From: Bursaphelenchus xylophilus
Taxonomy: Eukaryota > Nematoda > Chromadorea > Rhabditida > Aphelenchoididae
DNA length: 64,000 nucleotides
Direction of reading: 5' to 3'
NCBI GenBank assembly: GCA_904066235.2
Contig: CAJFCV020000003.1
Location: forward strand, 10,416,001-10,480,000
The position numbers and the translations under genes were made by a program. Numbering within the stretch: position 1 is the first letter of the stretch; each line of letters starts with the position of its first letter. Positions 10,950 through 30,727 of the stretch are shown here, piece by piece. Below the pieces are notes generated by a model. It saw only the letters and a list, made by a program, of their open reading frames with translations, was not told the DNA's origin and did no database searches.

Positions 10950-12360
10950 GGGCCTGTCCCACTAAGAAAGCGTAGCGCGAATCACGAATTGGAAGCGCGA
11001 AAAATCATGCGAAAGTGAGAGAGTCGAGAGAAAAAGCGGGCTCTCTCGGAAATCCGCGCTACGGTTTTTTTGTGCTAAATACCGAATTTTTTTTACTTTT
11101 TTTGCCATAACTTCTTTCAAAGACGTCCGATTTACATGATTTTAAAAATCATGAACAGAGGAGACCAACAGCTTCCAGAAAATGTAAATTTTGTTTGCTT
11201 TAACGCAGATTAAGGCTTCCCGCCTGGACGAATTACAATTTCCTCCTCAAGAATCACGATTCCAAAATGTCGTATTTTCAAGTAAAATTTATCCTTAATC
11301 TACTCATCATAACCCCCAACGTTCATATTGTCATTTATCAGCCCAAACTGTCCCTCCCAAGCCCAAACTGCCCCTTCCAAGCCTAATTTTGACCTCCTCT
11401 TGCCATAATTTGTTTGGATCGCAAAAAAATTTAAGTTTGATTTAAAAAAAAAATACTCTATTCGTCATTCAGAGGGACTGGGTCGGTTTTATCAGCCCAA
11501 ATTAGCCCTTCCAAGCCCAATTTTGATCGCCCCTTGCCATAATTTATTTGAATCACAAAAACATTTACATTTAAAAATTTTTAAAAAAAAAAATTATTCC
11601 ATTCATCTCCCAGAGGGACTGGGGCGGTTTTATCAGCCCAAATTAGCCCTGCCAAGCCCAATTTTGACCTCCTCTTCAACAAACGTTTTCAAATAACAAC
11701 GAAAGCGCGATTAATTATTCAATGGGACGTTCCAGGAGTGTCTCCGTGTGCAATCAAACAAATTATGGCAAGGGGCGATCAAAATTGGGCTTGGAAGGGC
11801 TAATTTGGGCTGATAAAACCGACCCAGTCCCTCTGAATGACGAATAGAGTATTTTTTTAAAAAAAAAATCAAACTTAAATTTTTTTGCGATCCAAACAAA
11901 TTATGGCAAGAGGAGGTCAAAATTGGGCTTGGAAGGGGCAGTTTGGGCTTGGAAGGGGCAGTTTGGGCTGATAAATGACAATATGAACGTTGGGGGTTAT
12001 GATGAGTAGTTTAAGGATAAGTTTTACTTGAAAATACGACATTTTGTAATCGTGATTCTTGAGGAGGAAATTGTAATTCGTCCAGGCGGGAAGCCTTAAT
12101 CTGCGTTAAAGCAAACAAAATTTACATTTTCTGGAAGCTGTTGGTCTCCTCTGTTCATGATTTTTAAAATCATGTAAATCGGACGTCTTTGAAAGAAGTT
12201 ATGGCAAAAAAAGTAAAAAAAATTTCGGTAGTTAGCACAAAAAAACCGTAGCGCGGATTTCCGAGAGAGCCCGCTTTTTCTCTCGACTCTCTCACTTTCG
12301 CATGATTTTTCGCGCTTCCAATTCGTGATTCGCGCTACGCTTTCTTAGTGGGACAGGCCC
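10950..12360. mobile_element. 1.4 kb palindromic (foldback) element, CTG duplication
   Basis: Two arms of roughly 600 bp, about 10950-11553 and 11757-12360, are near-perfect inverted copies. Outer ends read GGGCCTGTCCCACTAAGAAA. CTG flanks the element on both sides (10947-10949, 12361-12363). The inner parts of the arms and the spacer are built from a ~150 bp tandem unit containing TTATCAGCCCAAATTAGCCC and TTGCCATAATTTGTTTG. No transposase frame exists, so it is non-autonomous. A transcript through it would fold into a very long hairpin. I cannot name the superfamily. Confidence 0.85.
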
Positions 12361-12363
12361 CTG

Positions 12364-13685
12364 GTCATTTGAGAAGATTTGATATATGATTTATGGGATT
12401 GGTAATGCAATAAGTAATTATGACGCAGTTTGACGAAGAAAAGAAGACTAATATTATATTAGCTCGTCCAGAAAGTTTGTTTGTTTTTTTATTGCTTTGT
12501 TTTACGAGGATTGTTTGTTGTTCGGCAAGGGGTATATATTTATTTGTTACTGCCAGTTTTGTAGAGGAGAAAAAGCGGTATCAAATAAATATATTCCATT
12601 TGCCAAAGAACAAACAGTGCTTGTAAAACAAAGCAATGAAAAAACGAACGAATCTTCTGGACGACCTAATATTTTGAAGAAGGGCAGTAGATTAGCTTTT
12701 GATAAATGTGTGATGACTATTTTTGGTCGTCATGGCCGTATGGCGATCTATTTTTTGTCACCTTGATTTCGCAACTAACCGGTTTCGTTGCCCAAAATGG
12801 CATGCATAATCTCGAATGCGACTGGTTTCACTACTGGTTTGCAAAAGCTCAAAAACTCGACTCTATTTCGAAGTTTATGAGCTATGAATAATATTGCGTT
12901 TTATTCACCCCTCTTCGTTTTGGATGATCTCTTTGAGTCTTCAATTTTATCTCGCTATCATAAGAAATATGATCAAAATTCCCATCATTCAAGATATTGG
13001 ATAACAATTAGAATGGAAAAGTGGAAATTTGGGTCAGTCGGTCGGCGGATGATCCCGCGTCGAAAGCGAAACGATGAACGGCCTCGCGCGGATGAAAGAA
13101 AAAGCGGGTCGGCGAAGATACGTCGCAATGATTGCGGGATTTGATTCCTTGGATTTTTGAGATCCAGGTTGACGGGGGCGAAGATGAAAGTGCAAAAAAG
13201 CGATTTTGAAGAAGATTAGGGATGTCTGCACGGTGCAGAAGGCTCAGAGAAAAACTGCACAGTGCAAAAAAAGGAAAGCTTGAGAATTCATTGTGAGGTA
13301 GAAAAAAATAGGATTTTTTGGTTACTGACCTTTTATGGCGTCAAGTTAAGTTGATATTTTTATTGAATAGACACAAATTTTACACCTTGAAAATAGGCAA
13401 CAACGATTTTTTTCTTTGCACTGTGCAAAAAAAGAAATTTATTTTTTGCACAGTGCAGTCGGAAAAAAGTTTTTGGATCTTTTTTAAGACACGCAGCGCA
13501 TTTAGGAGTCGCTAAAAATAATCCAAATATCAATTTTTTTCATATTTATTAATTATTCAGGGTTATTAGACATTTTTCAAAAAAAAAAACTCGCATGGAT
13601 ATTGTCCGCAACAATATGCATCAATCTTTGGGCGAAAACAAAACAAAAATGGAAATGAGATGTACACACAGAGGTCTTAGATCAG
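12364..13685. other. Intergenic region downstream of lipocalin 2
   Basis: No gene is recognised. About 13020-13140 is GC-richer without a coding signature. Two hairpin pairs of the GCACWGTGC type lie near the right end. Confidence 0.5.
13228..13456. repeat. Two GCACWGTGC hairpin pairs in the 3' flank of lipocalin 2
   Basis: Pairs are at 13228/13257 (29 bp) and 13418/13448 (30 bp). The second is the cleanest in the window: TGCACTGTGCAAAAAA pairs with TTTTTTGCACAGTGCA around a short loop, a stem of 16 base pairs. Confidence 0.85.
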
Positions 13686-15693
13686 TTATTTCTTCCCGAA
13701 CAACTCGAACGTATTGTCGGCATACTGGCACGACGAGTAGGAGGCGGGCTGCAGCAGGTTGAAGGCGCGCACGAAGCCGTTGATGAAGCCTTGGTCCTCC
13801 AGCCAACGCAACACCTCCAACTCGTATTTGGCTTTGAAGGTGTCGGGGTCGCGGACGAGCACGGTCACGGGGTATTTCACCCAGTTGGACACGATGGCAT
13901 ATTCGTATTGCTTGTTGCCGAAGGGATCCGTGCCTTCGGGACCGAGTTTGTAGACCCAGACTGAAAAAGGTAGAGTTAGAACGAGAGGGTTACAAAATGG
14001 TGATTTTTTACACGTTTGATGGATCAGAGAGCGCTCCAAAGATAATAAGAGAATTTCCACTTACAAGGCTGTGCATCACTGTTCTCGCTGCTATGCAATT
14101 GCAACATGGCATCCTTGTTTCCGGCTCTGAACGCGTATCCAATCGAGTATCTGACCGACCCGAACTCCGATCCCTCTCTGTAGATCTTCAACGCCGTAAA
14201 CGTGGCGGTCTTATCGTTCTTGGTCAATCCTCCGTAATGATGTACAACACATCGTTGCTCCGAAGCTCTCGGGGAGTTGATTCCTTCGAACCAACGGCCC
14301 ATGAACTTGTTTAAGTCGAAGTCTTCGGGAGTAGCGGGCAACAGAGCGTCAGTAACGTTGTCGGCAAGAGTTTGAAGCTGCTCTGGTGGCAAAACATCGG
14401 CCAAAGTGGTGCCATTTGAGACTCGGCGAGTAATAGATCCGATAAGGTTTACTACGTCGATCTGTCCTTGAGCGTTACGTGGAATACCTCCGGGCAAAAT
14501 GGGAATACCGGGGATTCGAGGAAGTCCGGCGTGAGATGGCCCGTTCTGACCGCCACCTCCCAAAGCGGCAGCAAATCCACTCAAGGCGCGCTCGGCGGTT
14601 GATTGTTGACGACGAACGCCTCCGGCATTCACGGCAACTTCAGAGGGACGGTTTCCAGCGGCTAGAGCGGGAGCCTCGTCCTGGCTGAAGGAGCGAGAAG
14701 CTCCGGCGACGGCGGAGGAGGTGGGACCGTTGGCTTGGCCAGTTGGGAGGTTGTTGGTGCCCAAGACGTTGGGAAGTCCTTGAGCTAGAGCGTCGGCAAC
14801 TCCGGCTGAAAATGAGGGGTTAAATGAAGGTTGAAGATCAGTTCAAAAGGCAAGAATTTGGAACGTTTCACAAAGTTTGAGCAGTCAAAACATCAGCAAA
14901 TAGACTTACAATCCTTGACCAACTTCCTGATGGAAGAGCTCAACAACCCGATGAGTCCATTCTCTCCTGGCTTGGCATCTGGCAGAGGAATGGAGCCAGC
15001 GGTGTGTGGGACATTCGAAGCGTCATTCATGATGTTGTTCAGGGCAAAGTTGGGGTTGGCTTGACCCAAAAGGTCGGGCTGTGCATTAGCGTTGGCGGCC
15101 GGAACTGGTTGACCTGCAACATGGTCAAGAGGAAGGCCTTGAATAGGGATTCCGGCAGCTCGCATTTCCTGGACAGCTCCAGCAAATCCATCGGGATGGC
15201 TTCCGGTCAGACCTGGAATTCCGAAGGAATCAAGCCCGAAGAATTTGATCAGCTGGTTCTGAACATCTGGAGGAATGTTGACTGGTGGAGCCTGTGGGGG
15301 GACAGCACTTTCTCTTGGAGTAAACTCTTGAGCTCCAGCAATACCGGCCTGAGGCAAAGTGGGAGTTTGCGCTCGAATTCCTGGAGCAGCGGCAGCACTA
15401 TGAACCTGTCGCACCTGCTCGGCAGGCTGAGCGGGTTGCGGAGCGGGCGAAGCAACTTGTTGAGGTTGCTGAGAGGCGACCGGAGCGCGGGCTTGAGGCT
15501 GTTGTGCCGATGGTGGCGGCATTTGGCGTTGGTGGACGGCTGCAGGTGGAGTTGCGACCGGCTCCATGGCTCTGGGTGCTTGGGGAACGGCGCGAATCAC
15601 GGATTGGGGCTCTAGGCGGACCACAACTGTCTCATCCGGGCTTTGAGCGAGGGCACAGACAGCTAGCGCTGTCAACGCCAAAGCGTAACGCAT
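13686..15693 (-). CDS. Secreted lipocalin-like protein with long Pro/Gln/Ala-rich N-terminus, paralog 2
   Basis: Exons in transcript order read 15693-14910, 14805-14065 and 13960-13686, giving 599 residues. The N-terminus MRYALALTALAVCALA is a signal peptide. Residues from about 20 to 400 are low-complexity, rich in Pro, Gln, Ala and Gly. The lipocalin fold starts near residue 410 with DLNKFMGRWFEG (GxW motif). Cysteines in SEQRCVVHH and SSCQYADN match the disulfide positions of paralog 1. The last intron is phase 1 at the same place as the last intron of paralog 1 (both read Phe followed by an aromatic residue across the junction), so the two genes arose by duplication, and only this one carries the long leader. 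An acceptor 14 bases before the ATG suggests trans-splicing. The gene's exons are GC-richer than their surroundings. Confidence 0.85.
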
Positions 15694-15706
15694 TTTGCGG
15701 GGAATA

Positions 15707-17340
15707 CTGAAAATAGTATGCTGATAAAACAAGGCTGTCTTAAGATACTCGTACACGGGAAGGTGGGACTTTAAGTTTGAACTAGTGGACGTGTAGATCA
15801 TGTATCCTTAAAAATAGTTGTTGCTTCTGACAAAACAATCTAAATTGGGACTAAAATAAAAATTGAACCGATGAAGATGACAAGACAACTTCATAGAGGC
15901 ATGGTATTTCCGAAAATTTCAATGCCTTTCGCCTCAAAAATTCACTTTCGCCCACTCACCCCGCAACCCCGCACAACTGTTAAATAAGCGTCTGGTTTAA
16001 GTTGGCGATGACCTGAAGATGGCTTGCCCGAAAATTTCCTGGATCTTCACCCATTTTACGGGGCGGGTCAGCGGCTTGAGGTGCGCGCGCTAATTCAAAT
16101 AAAATCCCGTGCAGCAACGCGCCCGAAGAGATATCGAAGGTATCCCGAACTTCGATCCGGGATACCTCCACTCTCGCGCGAGATTTTCCGTCATGGAACT
16201 CGGGTGCCCTCCGCACAGCCAACACATCCCAGCGCGCCGCGCGAAATCCCGAACGAAAAATTTTTGCGCCGGATTCCGTTTTCCATTTTCTGTTCGCCCG
16301 CAGGCAATGAATCTCTCTCCTCTCTCTTCCGATCCACCTGCGAATTTTGCGGAATCTTGAAGGGAAGAGAATCGAAGAAGGAGAAGAGGAAAGGTGGGTC
16401 AGATCCACCAGAATGTTTGGGGTTTATCAATTGAGAAATGGCATGACACTTGCTAAGAATGATACAAGACTAAAAAATAATACAAAGCCGACTATTTATT
16501 TCGTGGTCTCTTAGAAACCCGATGTCCATTTGATGACCAAATGACCTGAAATGCGAGAAAAGAAGGGATTTGTACTGGAAAACATTGAAGGGAAATGGCA
16601 AAGATGCCAAAGATAGTTTGAATATAGTTAAATATGTATGGACAGCAATCAGTCTGTAGGGAAAATAATAAGCACTCTGTCGTATCGAAAATGAATTGTG
16701 TAGCGACAAAATCAAATTGCTTTTAACTTCAGCGTCGATTGGCGCAGCGAAATCGCAGTCGCTATTTTCCCGACAGACTGATAGATTGGTATATCAAAAA
16801 TTGAGAACAAAAGCACTCCAAGAGCAACATTCCCAATTAATGAAAGCTGGCACAAATCTCGAACAACTTTTTTCAAACAATAAAAGATGTGCAAAGTTTC
16901 GCTTGCAGTTATCACAGACCGCAGAGATTTTCAAAACTCCATAAATTAGATCGACTCTGAGTTTCCATAAATGTCTCGCCAAATTTCTTGCTAGGAGTTT
17001 GTTATTTTGGTAATTCAGGGGCCTTTGAGCCCTTATCTAGTCGTTGAGGCGAATCCCGATCCAATCTAATTTTTTAAGCTATCTTATTTGAGGTATTTCA
17101 AGGTTCAAAATCGCATCGCTGCCGAGAAAATGAATTGTGTCGTTGCAAAATCAAATTGCTTTTAACTTCATCAATCGGCGCAGCGACATTGTTCTCATTA
17201 TTTTCCCGACACGCTGATACGTTTACACTGGCCCGAGTTGCTTGGAGCCCGGAAGTCTTGGTTTTTATATTTTTTGAACTTCTCGCATTGATTGCAATAA
17301 AAAATCAAGATTTTTTCACAGAAAAGTCGATTCAATTTAT
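15707..17340. other. Intergenic region between lipocalin 2 and the glutamate receptor
   Basis: A GC-rich stretch at about 15950-16400 supports open frames on both strands, but neither has a domain or splice pattern. It may be the lipocalin 2 promoter. Two copies of the TA-flanked GGGAAAATAATGAGC family are at 16650-16780 and, truncated, at 17108-17216. The 3' UTR of the receptor gene lies at the right end. Confidence 0.5.
16650..16780. mobile_element. Small palindromic MITE (TCAGTCTGTCGGGAAAATAA family)
   Basis: The ends are inverted copies of CAGTCTGTCGGGAAAATAAT. The interior has the family block around AATCAAATTGCTTTTAACTT. A truncated second copy lacking the left end is at 17108-17216. 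Confidence 0.8.
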
Positions 17341-25159
<7,819 letters not shown>

Positions 25160-25161
25160 GG

Positions 25162-25187
25162 CTAGGTGAGGTTGGACATTGAGAGCT
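25162..25187 (-). promoter_or_regulatory. Short leader with a 5-codon upstream ORF before the receptor ATG
   Basis: On the minus strand a TATTCAG acceptor ends at 25186. Within the 26-base leader an ATG at 25179 opens a 5-codon frame that stops at 25162, just before the receptor start at 25159. If the acceptor is used, every transcript carries this upstream ORF. Confidence 0.5.
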
Positions 25188-25977
25188 GAATATGTTAGGT
25201 CTGTATGGGAAGTGAGGAGTTCATTGTGAAGGTTGCGGAGGCGCTGGAAATTTTCGAAATGTAATCAAGATTTGCAAATTTGCTTCGAAATTAAGCAAAC
25301 ACGCAAAAAACATATCGAAAAACAGTAATATTACAATTTTTGCACCTATTTCATGGCCGGGAAGTAATTAAAAATTGCATTCTAAGCACTCGCATAACAG
25401 CCAATTACCTTAAATTCCAGCAAAGTACAATTTTAGGAGGCAATTTTTAGATACGAACATAATAATCATGTTTAACTATAACATGCCCTGGGGTGTTATT
25501 AAATGCCAAGTAATTCTTGAGCAAGGTCAAAAAAGCAAACTGGTAATAATAGAGCTGTTGTGGGCACTTAGTGCATCTATATATTGAGCTACAAGAACGC
25601 CTGTAATTAACATAGAATCGTATATTTCATAGACCATCCTATGTACCGTGGAGGGATCATCCCTTAATAAGTACAGCGCTGTAGCTCAAAAGCCGCTTTC
25701 ATCTAGACGAAGAGGTGGAGGAGACAGGAGAAATAACAGTAGAATCTCTGTACAGCGAACGCCGTAAAACAAACTTTTATGGCAAGAGAAATTCCCGAGG
25801 CTTCTAGAGGCAAATGTTAGCCCAAAATCAACCTCCCTGAAGCGAACCCTGTCTATGAAGGCGTTAGAAATATTGTTTAGAATGACTTTTTTGTCTGTTG
25901 CGATTCGTTGTACAGAGGTTCCAAAGTATGACGGTTCTCACGAGGCGAAATTTCCATTTTCCTAAAGCTTTGACTGA

Positions 25978-27234
25978 CAAGGGATCGGCAAATAGTTGCA
26001 CCCTGCTTTCTTAACGAAACATACACCGTTTGAAAGAGCATTAAAAATAGTGCACAGCGCAAAAAAAATTAGCTGCCTAAATTACCTTAGGGCATAGATA
26101 CGACCGCTTTTTGAAAGGGGTTATATGCGGCCAAAACGCCGGTTCCTTATATTACAGTAATCCTGGCGGTTTGAAATCGTCTTTATTAATTTCCTGCTAT
26201 CCAAAAACGTCTATCACGGTCGTTTTATGGCTTTACCAATCCTCGGTTATATGTTATTAGACATTACTGCTAGTTACAGTAAATTGTAAATAAAACTAGG
26301 TTAAAGGGAAAATTGGAGCAAAAAGCTTTGGAAATACATTTATATGATCGTAGTGGTCATTCACAAACGAAAATTTCAAAATCGAAAATTTCTTATGTCC
26401 TAGCCTTACCAATGGTTGGTCCACTGTGTCAGCAATAGTGTCTTTGGCCGATTTTACAATTTTATCTTCGTATTTTTTCGAAAAAATGTATATTTATAGG
26501 CCCTTCTAAATTGAATAATCCTCCAGTAATCATAATCGGTCAGGTTACTGGCACAACACCCTTGTAATTATACGATAGTGACATACCACGGCAACCCGAA
26601 ATAGAAGAAAAATGTTTCCCGCCCACTTTTGAGTTTCGTCCAAACGAAGTGTCAAAATTGACAAAAGAAATAAAATAATTCCGAGAAAAATATTTTTCGG
26701 TCGCAAAATCCCACGAAAAATTCTTTTGTGACATTTTGTTTGATTTCAACCGATACAAAATGGGCGAAGTGTCGAAAGGAGCCAGGAAACACTTCGGGTT
26801 GCCGTGCATACCCACTCTCATCACCATCAAATTTGTGGTCGTTTCAAAAAAATTCAAAATCTCAGAAAAATTGCGTAACCATGGATTTTGTCTGCGGAGG
26901 AACAAAAATTATAAAAAAATGTCAACATACCATGGTTTTGTGGCATATAAGAGACGAAACGCAAAATATTTACAGAGACCGGATTCGAAACCAGGACTCG
27001 CTGAGCCGGAAGTGGGCTCACTACCACTCGGCCAACTGGACACAACTCTGTTGCCATTCCGAGAGCTTATAAAGCGAGGCGGAAATTAGGCTAAAATCTG
27101 TGTTTTGGCCATAACTTTGTCCAAAGTGAATTTAGGCAGCTAATTCTTTTTGCGCTGTGAACTATTTTTAAGCCTCTTTCAAATGATATAGGTTTCGTTA
27201 AGAAAGCAGGTTACAACTATTTGCCGATCCCTTG
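25978..27234. mobile_element. 1.26 kb TNA-type foldback element carrying a tRNA-like sequence
   Basis: Inverted ends CAAGGGATCGGCAAATAGTT are flanked by TGA (25975-25977, 27235-27237). The arms extend about 115 bp and share GCTTTCTTAACGAAAC and AATTAGCTGCCTAAATT. The ends are related to the element at 59101-59991. No transposase frame is present; a 3-bp TNA duplication is the PIF/Harbinger hallmark. Confidence 0.85.
26978..27043 (-). other. tRNA-like sequence (pseudogene) inside foldback element
   Basis: On the minus strand TTGGCCGAGTGG resembles a Leu/Ser-type A box and GGTTTCGAATCC a B box. Between them a GAGCC/GGCTC stem closes a 7-base loop reading CACTTCC. The acceptor ends do not pair, so this is not a working tRNA. 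It is either a relic or a pol III promoter. Confidence 0.6.
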
Positions 27235-30200
27235 TGAATGCTTTGTCTCGGACATACAAGGCGATCCTTAAGACTTCTAGCGTTTGGATTGCTAACGCGG
27301 CTGAGATATTCAAGGATTTTCACAGATGACAGATAATAGAAAATGAGGAGAAAAACGTTTTTGAAAAACATACGCGGTAAAATTGGCTCGAAAAATACAA
27401 TGTATACAATATATAGGACCTCGCAGAACAGAACACGTACATATTTTATCGCATAACAAAAGCCCGTTTAACGGGCCACTCCTTAATTCCCAAAATGACA
27501 GCAATATCTCTCTAGCCGCGCTTTTAACACGCTCTTGTCGGCAATCATTGCTGAATATCTTTGCTTCCCCCGCACCGTAAAAGCTTGCATTCCCAGTACT
27601 TGATCTATGGCCCTTAACCCAAAGCCTGTGCAAAATCTTGCCATAATCTAAAAGCCGCATTTCGAGAACCTTCCATTTCTTTTGTGACCATAAATCACAA
27701 CCTCTATCATCTCAAATATGAACTATTATTCTGCATTTCCTTAATATCATCATCATAATATCATCACGACCCTGAGGACTTCCTCAAGTGATGTCTTCCA
27801 CCGCTAATTATACAATACCCCGCTCATCCCCGGAAAGCGCTCCGAATTATTAGTATGTCGGCCCCGAGGATAATCGTGGGACAATGACATAGACTGCATG
27901 TGTAATAAACACGAATTAGAGAGGGAAGAGAGATTAATAAAAAACGGGGGGTAACTCATCCATTCTTTCCCAGTTAGGGCATTTGTTTTCTAGGGCTTCG
28001 CGTGCAGCTGAGTCAACGGTCCGGCTCAGTTATTACTTCGAACAAGTAATCGGAAGTGGAATTGTGGTTTGTGGTATGTTTTGGAGAGATGAGAATCTAC
28101 AAAGAAAATAGGGAATCGCATTAGTAAAAAAATATAAGGACATTAGCGGACGCTTTGAAAAGACCTTATAGTAGAGCCTCTGTATATTACAATAAGTACA
28201 ACGAAAGTCCGTATACAAAGCCCTATGTTAAACTATGTAAATACAACAAAATTAAGTGTAAGTACAATGAACTATGTAAGTACAACGAAAATTGTAGACG
28301 AAGCCCTATATCAAGCTATTTCAGAGATCCTAAAAGTCATTTTTTTGGCCAAAATGAATGTATTTTTCCGTACAACGAACCCATCAAAAAGTTTCAATAT
28401 ATATCGATTTCTACCGTAGTAGGCAGTGTTTCTACAATAAATCACTTTTTTTCTCCACGACACAGGTAAAGATATGGCCAAAAGGGGCTTTTCTTTGACC
28501 GTTCTCCGCGTTTTGTCTTCTGGTTGACATGATTTTTTGGGTATGGCGTTAGATTGTCTCAGGATGTTTCTATGCCGAATTTGGAGGTTCTAGGCCCAGC
28601 GGTTCCTGCGATACATGGTGGAAAGAAAAAATTTTGTCGACCAGTATACTCTCTCGGCCACAAAGATCGTTGAATATCTTGGCTGAGGCTGCAAAGCGCG
28701 GGCTAAAACTTTCAGAAATTAATTTGACTGTTTTTACGGAACCCTATGCCAAAGATGTCTGCAGAATTTAAAGGGAGCACTTGAGACCCTTGCCCTGTGA
28801 ATATTTGCTATAACAAACCCATTGGAGTCGATCCCATTGTCCCCTACATCGTGAAACGACCAGAAAATGTTTGCTCGTGTAGCGCGCGTTTCCCACGCAC
28901 GCTTCTCGCGTCATCACGTGCTCGAGGTCATTAAAAGTGTGGCCACCACTTTGCAGACTCGATAAAAGTTCCCGGCCCTCGGAAAACCTTCGTAGAAAGA
29001 CTTTACATTTTTCTGATTTGGCTAATCTTCTCTTCTCAAAAAAATATCGACAAATTGGTCACGCGTTCTAAAATTAGGCGAGGACGGCTTAACACTCATT
29101 ATAAGGGGATTTCGGGAAAATTGAACGCCCTGAGGCAACCGGAAGATGATAATTGAACGTCATTGTCAGTTGTCGACGAAATTTTTTTTGGGGTTTCACT
29201 GGATAAATTGGGAACAAAGGCACAAGAAAAAGTATAGTAAAAAGACGGAAATTGAACGTTTTGACAGACAAGATCAAATTTTAAAAAAAGTGTGATATAA
29301 GATGTCAACATGAGGAAGTATTCTTATACAAGAAGCAGAGACCTATATATGTCTCCGGCCAATTATTCCGTTTGGTTTGCAGGGGAAGTGCTCAAAGTGC
29401 GACACTCAGGTTTTTATGAAAAACGAGGCATACTCAGAACCAATTTTTCGAAGATACATGCAAGATTTTTACCTTACACTTTGCAAAAACTACCGAGATT
29501 TTTAGATCAAAAATGCAGAAAGTTTTTATGAATTTTGGCTTGAAAAATGCCCTCAAAATTTGCCAAAAGACTGTATTTTTTATTGCCAACTGTTGCCCTA
29601 AAATTCTATGACAACTACTATTTTTCTGCCGTAATTTACGTAGTACATGATATAAATAAATCTTTTGTTGACAGCTCCCTTTTACTGATAAGTACAAAAT
29701 CTGACAAGCTTCATCTAAAACTATCCACCACTTCCAAAGTTATGCGAGTTTGTTTACAAAAAGGTCGTTTCTGAACCTTTAAAAATGCCTGGTTAACATT
29801 ATAGCAGCTATCAAGCCATTTCACCACCTGGAAACATAATTCGCAACATCCAATTGCCAAATTCTTCGTTAGAATTTCAAGTTGTAGGCAAAAGTTGGGT
29901 GATTTCCAATTGTTCCCGCAGAATTTCTGCGGTTCATCTAGCTGCCCGCAAAGCGGTTGTCCGCAAGTGTGCGACACTCTCTGGTGGCGCGAGAACAAAC
30001 ATTGTGATCAAAAATTAAGCCTTAGCAGTCTGTCGGGAAAATAATAAACACAAAAACTATATATCGCTATGATAGTGTCGCTGAAGTGAAAAGCGATTTG
30101 ATTTTGCCGTAACACAGCTCATTTTATCGACGGCAATGAGATCTTAAAAGCGACAGAATGCTCATTATTTTCCCGACAAAGTATAGCTCAATTTTTTCGG

Positions 30201-30275
30201 CATCTCACCGTTTCTAACGACATTTGCTGATAAATATAGTAATTATATTGCCCTTCCAGAGAGCTCTAATATTGA

Positions 30276-30724
30276 CAGGGGAAGTACTTCAGGTGTGACA
30301 CTCAGATTTTCTTTAAATTTTGCACACACATCGGGTATGGACTAAATATCAATTCCTGAAAGTTTTAGCTCGCGCTTTGCGGGCGCCGCCGAGATATTGA
30401 ACGATTTTTGCCGCCGAGAGAGCACGCTCAACGTGGAGAGCGGTCAGAGAGAAAACCGCTTTTTGGCCATAACTTTGGCAGTTTCGTGCGGAAAAATTTG
30501 ATTTTTTGTAGAAACATTATTCTTTACGGTTGAAATAGGCATGAAACTTTTCGTACCGAAATTCGGCAAAAAGTCCCAAATTTTCGCCGACTTTCGATCT
30601 AAAAATCTCGGTTGTTTCTGCAAAGCGCGAGCTAGGATTCCCGCATATATCTTAGAAAAAATGATTCTAAATTTATGCCAAGTTTCATCAAAATCTGAGC
30701 GTCACACTTCAAGTACTTCCCTTG
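30276..30724. mobile_element. Intact 449 bp TNA-type MITE, TGA duplication
   Basis: Ends CAGGGGAAGTACTTCAGGTG and inverted CAAGGGAAGTACTTGAAGTG, with TGA at 30273-30275 and 30725-30727. It has the same length as the copy at 44378-44826. Confidence 0.9.
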
Positions 30725-30727
30725 TGA

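Noticed and set aside
10910..10975. Short plus-strand frame MALRMAKSTRKLRKSG interrupted by the palindromic element
   Set aside because: I considered it as a gene broken by insertion, but without the element the frame still stops within a few codons and matches no family I recognise.
15004..15615. 203-residue plus-strand open frame
   Set aside because: It lies antisense to the low-complexity first exon of lipocalin 2. Its Ser/Arg/Leu-rich translation is a shadow of the Pro/Gln/Ala-coding strand.
16024..16434. Overlapping ~140-residue frames on both strands
   Set aside because: They owe their length to GC-rich sequence. No domain, signal peptide or splice pattern supports either strand.
28876..28977. 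33-codon frame starting MFARVARVSHARF
   Set aside because: It is in a GC-rich non-repetitive patch and has an ATG and stop, but no homology, acceptor or poly(A) signal that I can recognise. It is too weak to call a gene.
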